In this document: positions 1 through 6,624 of the stretch, piece by piece | Layout of the letters: each line of letters begins with the position of its first letter | Numbering within the stretch: position 1 is the first letter of the stretch | Assembly (NCBI GenBank): GCA_050300875.1 | Contig: JBNKYL010000188.1 | Span: 1 to 11,777, forward strand | Source of the DNA: CBDCFL01 sp050300875 | Lineage (GTDB): Bacteria > Pseudomonadota > Alphaproteobacteria > Rhodobacterales > Rhodobacteraceae | Reading direction: 5' to 3' | DNA length: 11,777 bases | Made by a program: the position numbers and the translations under genes | The notes under the pieces: generated by a model | Seen by the model: only the letters and a program-made list of their open reading frames with translations | Told to the model about the DNA's origin: nothing | Databases searched by the model: none

Positions 1-1548
1 GAGGTCGCCATGCGCGCGGCCTTCATCGCGGCGATGTCAGGCGTGCAGGTTGCGGTGATTGCACCGACAACCTTGCTGGCCCGCCAGCATTACCAGAGCT
101 TTGCCGAAAGATTCCGTGGATTCCCGATCACCGTGCGGCCCCTGTCGCGGTTCGTCTCGCAGGCAGCGGCGTCTGAGACGCGCGAGGAAATGGGGGCGGG
201 GACGGCGGATATTGTCATCGGTACCCATGCGCTGCTGGCCAAGAATATCCGCTTCAAAAACCTCGGTCTGCTGATCGTCGATGAAGAACAGCATTTCGGC
301 GTCGCTCATAAGGAACGGTTGAAACAGCTGCGGTCCGATGTCCACGTCCTGACGCTGACCGCCACACCGATCCCGCGCACCTTGCAGATGTCACTGACAG
401 GCGTGCGCGACCTGTCGATCATCGGCACCCCGCCGATCGACCGGCTGGCGATCCGCACCTATATCAGTGAATTCGACGCGGTGACGATCCGGGAGGCGCT
501 TTTGCGTGAACACTACCGGGGCGGGCAGTCGTTCTTCGTCGTCCCGCGTATTGCCGATCTGCCGGAGATTGAAAACTTCCTGCGCGATCAGGTGCCCGAG
601 GTGACGTTTGTCACCGCCCACGGGCAGATGGCGGCGGGCCAGCTTGATGACAAGATGAACGCCTTTTACGACGGCAAATACGATGTGCTGCTGGCCACGA
701 CCATCGTCGAAAGTGGGCTAGATATTCCGACCGCCAACACGATGATCGTGCATCGCGCCGACATGTTCGGGCTGGCGCAGCTTTACCAGATCCGGGGGCG
801 CGTGGGCCGGTCCAAGACGCGGGCCTATGCCTATCTGACCACCAAGCCGCGCGTGAAACTGACCGCGACAGCCGAAAAGCGGCTGCGGGTATTGGGGTCA
901 CTGGACACGCTGGGAGCCGGGTTCTCGCTGGCGTCACAGGACATGGATATTCGTGGCGCGGGCAACCTGGTGGGTGAAGAACAGTCGGGCCATATTCGCG
1001 AGGTCGGGTACGAACTGTATCAATCCATGCTGGAAGACGCGATTGCCAAGATCAAGGCGGGCGAATTGGAGGGCCTGTCCGATGGCGACGACCAATGGGC
1101 ACCGACCATCAACCTTGGCGTGCCGGTCCTGATCCCGGAAAGCTATGTGCCCGATTTGGATGTACGGTTGGGGCTATATCGTCGGCTGTCCGGGCTCACG
1201 ACCAAGGTGGAACTGGAAGGTTTCGCCGCAGAACTGATCGACCGTTTTGGCAAGCTGCCGAAAGAGGTCAACACGCTGCTCTTGGTCGTGCGTATCAAGA
1301 GCGAATGCAAGAAGGCGGGCATTGCCAAGCTGGATGCCGGGCCCAAGGGGGCGACGATCCAGTTTCACAATGACAAGTTTGCCAACCCTGCCGGGTTGGT
1401 AGAATTCATGCATGCCCAGGACGGGTTGGCCAAGGTGCGCGACAACAAACTGGTGGTGCGACGCGACTGGAAGGCGGACAAGGACAAGATTCGTGGGGCT
1501 TTCGCCATTGCGCGCGATCTTGCGGTGCAGGCGGCGAAGAAGGCCTAG
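1..1548 (+). CDS. mfd: Transcription-repair coupling factor Mfd, C-terminal part (5' end outside window)
   Basis: Mfd is the cytoplasmic ATP-dependent DNA translocase that removes RNA polymerase stalled at lesions and recruits UvrA. The frame is open from base 1 (EVAMRAAF...), so the ATG at position 10 is internal and about 515 residues are present; the Walker A lysine lies just upstream of the window. Visible in order: motif Ia (APTTLLARQHY), the DEEQ Walker B box (VDEEQHFGV), motif III (TATPIPRTLQM), then the second RecA lobe with VTAHGQM, motif V (TTIVESGLDIPTAN) and motif VI (QIRGRVGRS). The translocation (TRG) segment DIRGAGNLVGEEQSGH follows, then the C-terminal regulatory domain. Motifs and length fit full Mfd rather than RecG, which lacks this C-terminal domain. 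The TAG stop overlaps the stop of the convergent MFS gene in the palindrome CTAG. Confidence 0.96.
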   Translation, partial: EVAMRAAFIAAMSGVQVAVIAPTTLLARQHYQSFAERFRGFPITVRPLSRFVSQAAASETREEMGAGTADIVIGTHALLAKNIRFKNLGLLIVDEEQHFGVAHKERLKQLRSDVHVLTLTATPIPRTLQMSLTGVRDLSIIGTPPIDRLAIRTYISEFDAVTIREALLREHYRGGQSFFVVPRIADLPEIENFLRDQVPEVTFVTAHGQMAAGQLDDKMNAFYDGKYDVLLATTIVESGLDIPTANTMIVHRADMFGLAQLYQIRGRVGRSKTRAYAYLTTKPRVKLTATAEKRLRVLGSLDTLGAGFSLASQDMDIRGAGNLVGEEQSGHIREVGYELYQSMLEDAIAKIKAGELEGLSDGDDQWAPTINLGVPVLIPESYVPDLDVRLGLYRRLSGLTTKVELEGFAAELIDRFGKLPKEVNTLLLVVRIKSECKKAGIAKLDAGPKGATIQFHNDKFANPAGLVEFMHAQDGLAKVRDNKLVVRRDWKADKDKIRGAFAIARDLAVQAAKKA

Positions 1549-2789
1549 TCGTCTTCGGGCTTGTCCAGCGTGCGGCGCATCAGCAGGAAAGCCAGAAAGG
1601 ACAGGCAAAGATTGCCCACGATCAGCGGGATGGGTGTTCCATTGAACGCTAACGCGATGGGCACGGCCAGCAGGGCGGCGCCCACCGTGGACACGCCGGT
1701 CAGGATGGAAGATGCGGTTCCGGCGATATGGCCCAGCGGGCGCAGGGCCAGCGCGTTCAGGTTCCCGGCGATTAGGCCGATGGCGAAGAAGTTCGAAGAT
1801 GACCAGATGAACCAGATGGCAAACAATAATGCGCCATGAACGGCCCCGGACAGGATCAACCCCAAGGTCAGTACGGAGTACGCCATTTTCGCCGTGATGG
1901 CCGCCAATGCCAGCCGACGCATTCCCAATCGGGTAACCAGCGTGGCGTTGGTGATGGTACCAGTCGTGGCAATTAGAGCGCCAAGCGCGAACCACATGGG
2001 AAAACTGTCCGCCTTGTCAAAAAAGCTGTCATAGACAGGCTGTACCGACGAGACGACAGCCAAAAGTTCGCCAAACACGAGCGACAGGATGACGAGGTAA
2101 AGCATTACGTCGCGATCGCCGAATACCTCTCGCGCGGCGCGCATCAGCGCGGGAACGCGCAAGGGATTCCGGCGGTCGGGTGGCAGGGTTTCCGGTTGCC
2201 GGATGGTGATCCACGACATGCCAAGCACAGAAAATAGGATGAAGCCGATGAAGATGGCGCGCCAGCCGAAATGATCCGTGATCATCGCCCCTAGATAGGG
2301 GGCTGCTGCGGGCACCAGCATGAAGACCGTCATGATGAAGGACGTGATCTGCGCCATCGCCCGGCCCTTATAGAGGTCGCGCACCATGGCAAGCGGTGCA
2401 ATGCGTGGCCCGGATGCACCCAGTCCCTGCAGGAACCGGCCGACCAGCAACATTTCCAACGAATTCGCGACGAACGCGATCAGCGACCCTACCACGAAAA
2501 TCGCGACGCCGCCGATCACCACCGGCTTGCGCCCATAGGCATCGGCCAGCGGGCCAGCGATGAATGTGCCAAGGCCCAGTGCGGAAATGAACGCGGCCAC
2601 GACCAGGCCGACGCGGTTGGGGGCAACGGGGGTCAGTTCGGCGCTCATCGCCGGGAAGGCGGGCAACATGGCGTCGGTGGAAAAGGCCACCAGCGCGAAG
2701 GCTGCGGCCATCATCGCCACGAATTCCGGGCGCGACAGGCGGTGCGGGTCGGGTGCGGCGCCGCCAATGGGATGGGTTTGGTCCGACAT
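1545..2789 (-). CDS. MFS transporter, Bcr/CflA drug-resistance type
   Basis: A 414-residue inner-membrane protein of the major facilitator superfamily, most like the Bcr/CflA group of proton-coupled drug or metabolite exporters. After a polar N-terminus of about 20 residues, TM1 carries the acidic motif FSTDAMLPAFPA (residues 36-47) typical of Bcr. The MFS motif A GPLADAYGRKPV follows at residues 79-90 in the TM2-TM3 loop, and LVGRFLQGLGAS lies in TM4. Length and spacing fit 12 membrane segments. The start lies 6 bases after the stop of the DsbA-like gene, with only a weak Shine-Dalgarno, so translation is probably coupled to the upstream gene. It is the last gene of a probable three-gene operon. 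The substrate cannot be read from sequence; the family also includes exporters of sulfonamides, bicyclomycin, cysteine and arabinose. Confidence 0.9.
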   Translation of the reverse strand: MSDQTHPIGGAAPDPHRLSRPEFVAMMAAAFALVAFSTDAMLPAFPAMSAELTPVAPNRVGLVVAAFISALGLGTFIAGPLADAYGRKPVVIGGVAIFVVGSLIAFVANSLEMLLVGRFLQGLGASGPRIAPLAMVRDLYKGRAMAQITSFIMTVFMLVPAAAPYLGAMITDHFGWRAIFIGFILFSVLGMSWITIRQPETLPPDRRNPLRVPALMRAAREVFGDRDVMLYLVILSLVFGELLAVVSSVQPVYDSFFDKADSFPMWFALGALIATTGTITNATLVTRLGMRRLALAAITAKMAYSVLTLGLILSGAVHGALLFAIWFIWSSSNFFAIGLIAGNLNALALRPLGHIAGTASSILTGVSTVGAALLAVPIALAFNGTPIPLIVGNLCLSFLAFLLMRRTLDKPEDD

Positions 2790-2795
2790 TTCGGT

Positions 2796-3446
2796 CTAGG
2801 TTTCCGCCTCGGTGTTCTGGCGCAGCTCGGCGATAACGTCTTCCCACAACTCGCGGCTTTGCGCACCGATGACAGCGTGTTTGTTGCCGACAATGAAGGT
2901 CGGCACGCTTTGCACGCCCATCTTGCGGCTGTGAATATCGCGGGAGGTTATGTCGTCGCGGTCGGCGTCCCCGGCCAGGAGCTTGGCCACCAGGTCGCGA
3001 TCCATGCCCATGGCCGCACCAATATCTGCCAGAACTTCGGGATCACCGATGTCTCGGCCTTCGTTGAAATAGGCACGGAACAGGGCGGACACCACGGGGG
3101 TCTGGCGGCCTTCCAGCCCGGCCCAATGGATCAGCCGATGTGCATCCATCGTGTTGGGTGTGCGCTTGATGCCCGCAAAGTCGATGTTCAGGCCCAGCTT
3201 TTCGGCCCGTTCCAGGATCGGCGCGTAGCTTTGCGCGGCCCCTTGTTTGCCGCCGAATTTCAGTTCCAGATACTCCACCCTGTCCATGCCATCTGCGGGC
3301 ATTTTCGGGTTCAGCTGAAAGGGATGCCATTCGATCAGAAACGGGTGATCGGGGTTGGCTTCCAGTGCGCGATCAAGTTCCGTCTTGCCGATATAGCACC
3401 AGGGGCAGATCGGGTCGGAAATGATATCGAGCTTGATCGGGGTCAT
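2796..3446 (-). CDS. DsbA-family thiol oxidoreductase, FrnE-like
   Basis: A 216-residue thioredoxin-fold protein of the DsbA/FrnE (2-hydroxychromene-2-carboxylate isomerase-like) group. The redox motif CPWC occupies residues 14-17 in DIISDPICPWCYIG, a helical insertion follows (about 60-165), and the cis-proline loop VQSVPTFIVGNKHAVIGAQ lies near residues 178-196 (cis-Pro182). No signal peptide is present, so it should be cytoplasmic, unlike periplasmic DsbA. Actinobacterial FrnE is annotated in polyketide biosynthesis and Deinococcus FrnE in oxidative-stress disulfide chemistry; which applies here is unknown. Its ATG overlaps the TGA of the upstream acyl-CoA synthetase (ATGA, 3443-3446) and no clear ribosome binding site is seen, which indicates translational coupling. 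The MFS gene follows 6 bases after its stop. Confidence 0.9.
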   Translation of the reverse strand: MTPIKLDIISDPICPWCYIGKTELDRALEANPDHPFLIEWHPFQLNPKMPADGMDRVEYLELKFGGKQGAAQSYAPILERAEKLGLNIDFAGIKRTPNTMDAHRLIHWAGLEGRQTPVVSALFRAYFNEGRDIGDPEVLADIGAAMGMDRDLVAKLLAGDADRDDITSRDIHSRKMGVQSVPTFIVGNKHAVIGAQSRELWEDVIAELRQNTEAET

Positions 3447-4963
3447 GGTCGAGCTAAATCATGCCCCGCGCTTGCCCGCAAGGTCCGGCGCATCACCTTA
3501 TTATTAGCGCCGCGCGGCAGGGCGTCGATGCGGAAGAACAGTCGCGGTTGCTTGTAGCGGGCCAGGTGTTCGGCGGCGAAGTCGGCAAGCGTGTGGTCGT
3601 CGGTTTCGGTGCCGGAATAGTACAGAGCGATGACAGTCGTGCCGGGTTTCACCTCGTGCTCGACGGCAGCGCATTCGCGGATGGCGGGGTGGTGCGACAT
3701 GGCGGCCTCGACTTCGATCGGGCTGACGCGGTAGCCGCCGGCGTTCATCATGTCATCGTTGCGGCCCAGATAGTTGATGGACCCGTCATCGGCCATGGAT
3801 CCCAGATCGCCGGTCAGAAACCAGTCGCCGGAAAACCGCGCCGCCGTTTCGTCCGGCGCGCCGTGATAGCCCAGCATCAGGCCGGGGTCGGATGCGGCAA
3901 CGGCGATCTGGCCGTGTTCACCCCTTGCCACGGGTTCCGTGTCGCCCAGAATGGCCAATTTCCGGCCCGGTTGGGCAAAGCCCAGAGTGCCGGGCGGGGC
4001 CTGATGGCCGGGCGCACCGGAAATGAAGGTCGAACATTCGGACATTCCGAAGGCTTCATAAATGTCCAGACCGGTCGCTTCCGCCCAAGCGCGCCGGGTC
4101 GTGTCGGGCAGTTTTTCGCCGGCGGAAAGCCCGTGGCGCAGAGCTGGGAGCAGAGGCATTTCGGCGCGCAGCATCTGGCGATAGACCCCGGGTGCTGCCG
4201 CAAAGATCGTCGCGCCGTGGTCGGCCATCAACGCCGGCAACTGGTCAGGCGCGGTGCCTGCGCCGGGGATAAGGGCCGTGGCGCCGGCCGCCCAGGGGTC
4301 CATCAGGCCGGTGCCGAGTGTATAGGTCCAGTTGAACGCCCCGGCATGCAGCAGCCGGTCCTGATCGGTCAGCCCGTACCAGCCGTCCCACATCATCCGC
4401 CGCGCCCAGACGGCGCGATGCGCGTGGACCACGGCACGCGGCTTGCCTGCGGTGCCTGAGGTGAAGATCATGTAGGCCGGACGGTTCGGGTCGCCCATGT
4501 CGACGTCACCCGCAGGCAGCTCGCACATGGCGCGCAGCGCGTCCAGCGCAACGACCGGTGCATCGCAGTTTGACAGGGCTACATCCGGGGCGGCGAGGAT
4601 CAGACCGGACGCAATCTGATTGGCCATGGCGGTGATTTCTTCACCGGTCAGCTGCGACGATGTGGGAACCGGGATCAACCCGGCGGCAATCGCACCAAGG
4701 AAGGCGATCGGAAAATCGGCGGTATTCGCCAGACGCATCAGGACCGGTGTGCCCGGTTCGGGCAGGATGCGCTTCAAACCGGTCGCAGTGCCCAGAACTG
4801 CGGCGCGCAGGTCGCGATATGTCAGGTTTTCGGCATGGCTGGCGCCGACCACGGCCAAGGCGATCTTGTCCGGCCGGGACTGACCGGCAGACAGCACATA
4901 GTCGGCCAGATTGAACGGGGTCGGGCAGGGTGGCGGCGGGCCGTTATCGACGAGGGCTTGCAT
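3443..4963 (-). CDS. AMP-forming acyl-CoA synthetase / ligase (ANL superfamily)
   Basis: A 506-residue adenylate-forming ligase that should activate a carboxylic acid as acyl-AMP and transfer it to CoA (or another thiol). Core motifs, numbered from the ATG at 4961-4963: phosphate loop FTSGTAGKPRAVVHAHR (167-183), EAFGMSE (303-309), TGD (384-386), hinge GRNDDMMNAGGYRVSPIEVE (400-419) and the catalytic C-terminal lysine in GANNKVMRR (Lys489). All catalytic elements are intact. The general look is that of aryl/benzoate- or medium-chain acid:CoA ligases, but the acid is not identifiable. The start is uncertain: the frame is open to an ATG at 5062, but family similarity begins near MQALVDNGPP. An in-frame GTG at 4973-4975 with AAAGG about 8 bases upstream is an alternative. 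It is the first gene of a probable operon with the DsbA-like and MFS genes. Confidence 0.9.
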   Translation of the reverse strand: MQALVDNGPPPPCPTPFNLADYVLSAGQSRPDKIALAVVGASHAENLTYRDLRAAVLGTATGLKRILPEPGTPVLMRLANTADFPIAFLGAIAAGLIPVPTSSQLTGEEITAMANQIASGLILAAPDVALSNCDAPVVALDALRAMCELPAGDVDMGDPNRPAYMIFTSGTAGKPRAVVHAHRAVWARRMMWDGWYGLTDQDRLLHAGAFNWTYTLGTGLMDPWAAGATALIPGAGTAPDQLPALMADHGATIFAAAPGVYRQMLRAEMPLLPALRHGLSAGEKLPDTTRRAWAEATGLDIYEAFGMSECSTFISGAPGHQAPPGTLGFAQPGRKLAILGDTEPVARGEHGQIAVAASDPGLMLGYHGAPDETAARFSGDWFLTGDLGSMADDGSINYLGRNDDMMNAGGYRVSPIEVEAAMSHHPAIRECAAVEHEVKPGTTVIALYYSGTETDDHTLADFAAEHLARYKQPRLFFRIDALPRGANNKVMRRTLRASAGHDLARP

Positions 4964-5106
4964 GGACCATGGCACTAGGCCAGCCTTTGGGGCGGTGCAA
5001 GTGGTTCGGATCGGCATGCCTGCGCACGTGTTCGGCGCTGAGGCTCGCGCCACCGGAATCACATGACTTTGCGTTTGCCCGAACGCGCGCGAATGAGACG
5101 AGCGAC

Positions 5107-5133
5107 CGCCGTCACATCATGTCATTGACGGCG
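5107..5133 (-). repeat. Inverted repeat spanning the entericidin stop codon
   Basis: CGCCGTCA (5107-5114) and TGACGGCG (5126-5133) are perfect reverse complements of 8 bp around an 11-base loop. In the minus-strand mRNA the hairpin covers the last codons and the TGA. No T-run follows, so it is not a classical intrinsic terminator. It could stabilise the 3' end of a short ecn mRNA or reduce read-through into the downstream operon. Confidence 0.45.
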
Positions 5134-5222
5134 CGCGCTCCGGCGGAAATATCGCGTCCGATACCTTCGATCGTTGCGCATCCCGCCAGCGCAAGCAGGC
5201 TCAACAGGGCCAGGGTCCGCAT
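5112..5222 (-). CDS. Small entericidin EcnA/B-like lipoprotein
   Basis: A 36-residue lipoprotein. Residues 1-14 form a short hydrophobic signal (MRTLALLSLLALAG) ending in a lipobox, LALAGC, with the lipidated cysteine at residue 15. The mature peptide (CATIEGIGRDISAGARAVNDMM) has the amphipathic GxGxDIS pattern of the entericidin family. In Escherichia coli the entericidin pair is a stationary-phase, membrane-active toxin/antidote system; in alphaproteobacteria single copies are common and their role is not settled. The start is fixed by GAGGAG at 5230-5235, seven bases before the ATG. The open frame extends upstream to 5453, but that part lacks any conserved look and would bury the signal peptide. 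A possible promoter lies at 5252-5280. The acyl-CoA synthetase lies 148 bases downstream on the same strand. Confidence 0.82.
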   Translation of the reverse strand: MRTLALLSLLALAGCATIEGIGRDISAGARAVNDMM

Positions 5223-5251
5223 GGGAAGTCTCCTCTGCTCGTTCAGGCCGG

Positions 5252-5280
5252 TTATTGCAGGAATTGCGCCGCAGCGGCAA
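5252..5280 (-). promoter_or_regulatory. Candidate sigma-70-like promoter of the entericidin gene
   Basis: Reading the minus strand, TTGCCG (-35, 5275-5280) is followed after exactly 17 bases by CAATAA (-10, 5252-5257). The predicted start near 5245 gives a leader of about 23 nt that contains the strong GAGGAG ribosome binding site. The -35 matches the alphaproteobacterial TTG consensus and the -10 is moderate. This is pattern matching only. Confidence 0.4.
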
Positions 5281-5310
5281 GCCCGGGCATGGGCGCGATT
5301 CGGGGGTGCC

Positions 5311-5350
5311 AGCATCATGAAAGATCGGGCCCGGCCCATCGCATGATGCT
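5311..5350. repeat. 40-bp imperfect palindrome upstream of the entericidin promoter
   Basis: The outer arms AGCATCATG (5311-5319) and CATGATGCT (5342-5350) are perfect 9-bp reverse complements. Inside, GAT/ATC (5323-5325 with 5338-5340) and GGG/CCC (5327-5329 with 5335-5337) extend the symmetry, with small bulges. There is no T-run on either side, so it is not an intrinsic terminator. The centre lies about 85 bases upstream of the predicted ecn start, compatible with a regulator site or a cruciform/RNA hairpin. Function unknown. Confidence 0.5.
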
Positions 5351-5651
5351 TCTGCGACACAGGGCGGCCAAGAACACAAAGAATTGGAATATTTGACACC
5401 TTCGCAGTCTTGGCGAAGAACGGCAGGCAGTCAGGCAAATGACGTCCCACCATATCAGGTATTGCGCGGAATGGCTGTCACAATGACTTGGGGCGCGCTA
5501 AAGCATTCCGGAAGGGCTGACCCGGGTTAGGATGTGCAAAGGGCGCTACATCGCAGGTCCTTTGGCGTTCAAATCCGGAAACAATGTGTGGTCGAGATGC
5601 GAGATTGGCCACGATCTCGAACAACGCAGATAAGCATTTCAAACTTTTAGC
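5351..5651. other. Intergenic stretch without a recognisable protein gene
   Basis: No open frame here has a credible start, ribosome binding site or family look. A minus-strand frame (5478-5684, TTG start, 68 codons) has no recognisable motif and runs across the predicted promoter at 5652-5680. A tRNA-like TTCAAATC at about 5569-5576 lacks pairing T-arm flanks. The one structured element I see is the inverted repeat at 5592-5620. The stretch probably carries regulatory sequence for the small RNA candidate and the flanking divergent units. Confidence 0.5.
5592..5620. repeat. Inverted repeat upstream of the small RNA promoter
   Basis: TCGAGAT (5592-5598) and ATCTCGA (5614-5620) are perfect 7-bp reverse complements. 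A second copy of CGAGAT (5600-5605) can pair with the same right arm, so two alternative hairpins or operator half-sites exist. It is centred about 80 bases upstream of the predicted small RNA start, a usual position for an activator site. Binding protein unknown. Confidence 0.4.
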
Positions 5652-5680
5652 TTGGCCGCCGTGATCGGGTGGCGTATAAA
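5652..5680 (+). promoter_or_regulatory. Strong sigma-70-like promoter of the putative small RNA
   Basis: TTGGCC (-35, 5652-5657), a 17-base spacer and TATAAA (-10, 5675-5680) make the best promoter match in the window. The predicted start is near A5687. The preceding C gives CTTG at 5651-5654, so an RpoH-type sigma factor, which recognises a CTTG -35 in alphaproteobacteria, is also possible. No protein start lies close downstream; the intrinsic terminator at 5736-5762 does. Confidence 0.65.
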
Positions 5681-5686
5681 ACAATC

Positions 5687-5762
5687 ACTGCTCGATAGGT
5701 TTCTTGCCTGTATGAAACCTGCCTCAATAACTTAACGCCGGCTTCGTGCCGGCGTTTTTTTT
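5687..5762 (+). ncRNA. Putative small regulatory RNA (about 76 nt)
   Basis: The predicted transcript runs from near A5687 to the end of the T-run. Three parts are visible. First, a 5' hairpin with perfect 7-bp arms AGGTTTC (5697-5703) and GAAACCT (5714-5720) and a 10-base loop (UUGCCUGUAU). Second, an unpaired A/U-rich linker (5721-5735), as seen at Hfq-binding sites. Third, an intrinsic terminator (5736-5762). This layout is typical of trans-acting bacterial sRNAs. The loop and the 5' end are likely seed regions. The only internal frame, an ATG at 5712 with seven codons, has no ribosome binding site. An alternative is that this is the leader and terminator of bdhA, whose start is 88 bases past the T-run. 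I see no antiterminator partner for the terminator arm, so an independent sRNA is favoured. I cannot assign it to a known family. Confidence 0.6.
5736..5762 (+). terminator. Rho-independent terminator
   Basis: CGCCGGC (5736-5742) pairs perfectly with GCCGGCG (5748-5754) around a TTCGT loop, and the stem can extend by two A-U pairs. Eight consecutive T follow (5755-5762). It acts on plus-strand transcripts although no plus-strand protein gene lies upstream, which is the main reason to infer a non-coding transcript here. Confidence 0.88.
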
Positions 5763-5850
5763 GGCCGAAATCCCGTATCGGACTTGTGCCGGGTTCGCGT
5801 CTTCGCCAGATCAGAGTGACATTCCAAGCACCATCACGAAAGGACGCGAC

Positions 5851-6624
5851 ATGGCACTTTCCGGAAAAACCGCCGTTATCACCGGATCGAATTCGGGTAT
5901 TGGCCTGGCGATTGCGCGGGCCTTGGCGGGCGAAGGTGCGAATGTCGTTCTGAATTCTTTCACCGACAGCGCCGAAGACCACGCATTCGCCCGAAGCGTC
6001 GCTGACGAGTTCGGCGTCGAGGCGCGGTATATTCAGGCCGACATGTCCGACCCCGCCGCCTGTCGTGCGCTGGTCGAACAGGCCGGGGCTTGCGACGTGC
6101 TGGTCAACAATGCGGGCATTCAGCACGTTGCGCCGATTGACAAATTTCCGGTGGAACAGTGGGACAGGATCATCGCCATCAACCTGTCATCTGCCTTTCA
6201 CACCACGGCGGTGGCCCTGCCGATGATGCGGGCCGCAGGCTGGGGTCGTGTTGTCAATATCGCGTCCGCACACGGGCTGACGGCGTCGCCGTTCAAATCC
6301 GCCTATATTGCAGCCAAACACGGGGTGGTCGGGCTGACCAAGACGACGGCGCTGGAAACGGCGGAAGAGCCAATCACCTGTAATGCGATTTGCCCGGGCT
6401 ATGTGCTGACCCCGATCGTGGAAAAACAGATCCCCGACCAGATGGCCGTGCATGGCATGGACCGCGAAACGGTGATCCGCGAAGTGATGTTGTCGCGCCA
6501 GCCATCTCGGGAATTTGCCACCGTTGAACAGATCGGAGGCACGGCCGTGTTCCTGTGTTCGGATGCGGCAGCGCAGATCACCGGCACGACGATCAGTGTC
6601 GATGGCGGCTGGACGGCGCTTTAG
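5851..6624 (+). CDS. bdhA: D-3-hydroxybutyrate dehydrogenase (short-chain dehydrogenase)
   Basis: A 257-residue cytoplasmic SDR that should oxidise D-3-hydroxybutyrate to acetoacetate with NAD+, the step after depolymerisation of poly-3-hydroxybutyrate. The cofactor loop is TGSNSGIG (11-18) and the structural motif NNAG is at 86-89. The catalytic residues are Asn111, Ser139, Tyr152 and Lys156 (SAHG...AYIAAKHGVVGLTK), and the SAHGLTAS...AAKHGVVGLTK stretch is characteristic of 3-hydroxybutyrate dehydrogenases. NAICPGYVLTP (near 200) and the C-terminal VDGGWTAL complete the family pattern. The ATG at 5851 is preceded by GAAAGGA (5838-5844) at good spacing; the in-frame extension to 5746 begins inside the terminator and is rejected. 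No convincing promoter is visible between 5763 and 5850. The TAG stop overlaps the convergent LysE-type gene by 4 bases. Confidence 0.93.
   Translation: MALSGKTAVITGSNSGIGLAIARALAGEGANVVLNSFTDSAEDHAFARSVADEFGVEARYIQADMSDPAACRALVEQAGACDVLVNNAGIQHVAPIDKFPVEQWDRIIAINLSSAFHTTAVALPMMRAAGWGRVVNIASAHGLTASPFKSAYIAAKHGVVGLTKTTALETAEEPITCNAICPGYVLTPIVEKQIPDQMAVHGMDRETVIREVMLSRQPSREFATVEQIGGTAVFLCSDAAAQITGTTISVDGGWTAL

Noticed and set aside
2742..3557. 271-codon plus-strand frame opposite the DsbA-like gene
   Set aside because: Shadow frame running across the ends of three genes; the minus strand holds a clear CPWC thioredoxin-fold protein.
3461..4459. 332-codon plus-strand frame opposite the acyl-CoA synthetase
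   Set aside because: Antisense shadow of a high-GC gene; composition is low in motifs and the opposite strand encodes a complete ANL ligase.
5560..5585. tRNA-like T-loop sequence TTCAAATC
   Set aside because: The flanks do not form a T-arm stem and no acceptor, D or anticodon arms are found around it.
5478..5684. Minus-strand 68-codon open frame in the intergenic region
   Set aside because: TTG start, no ribosome binding site, no recognisable motif or signal, and it overlaps the strong plus-strand promoter at 5652-5680.
5712..5735. Seven-codon frame (MKPASIT) inside the small RNA
   Set aside because: No Shine-Dalgarno at useful spacing, the start sits in the hairpin loop and stem, and there is no run of regulatory codons as in attenuator peptides.
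5746..5850. N-terminal extension of bdhA
   Set aside because: The extension would start inside the intrinsic terminator; the ATG at 5851 has a good ribosome binding site and matches the normal SDR N-terminus.
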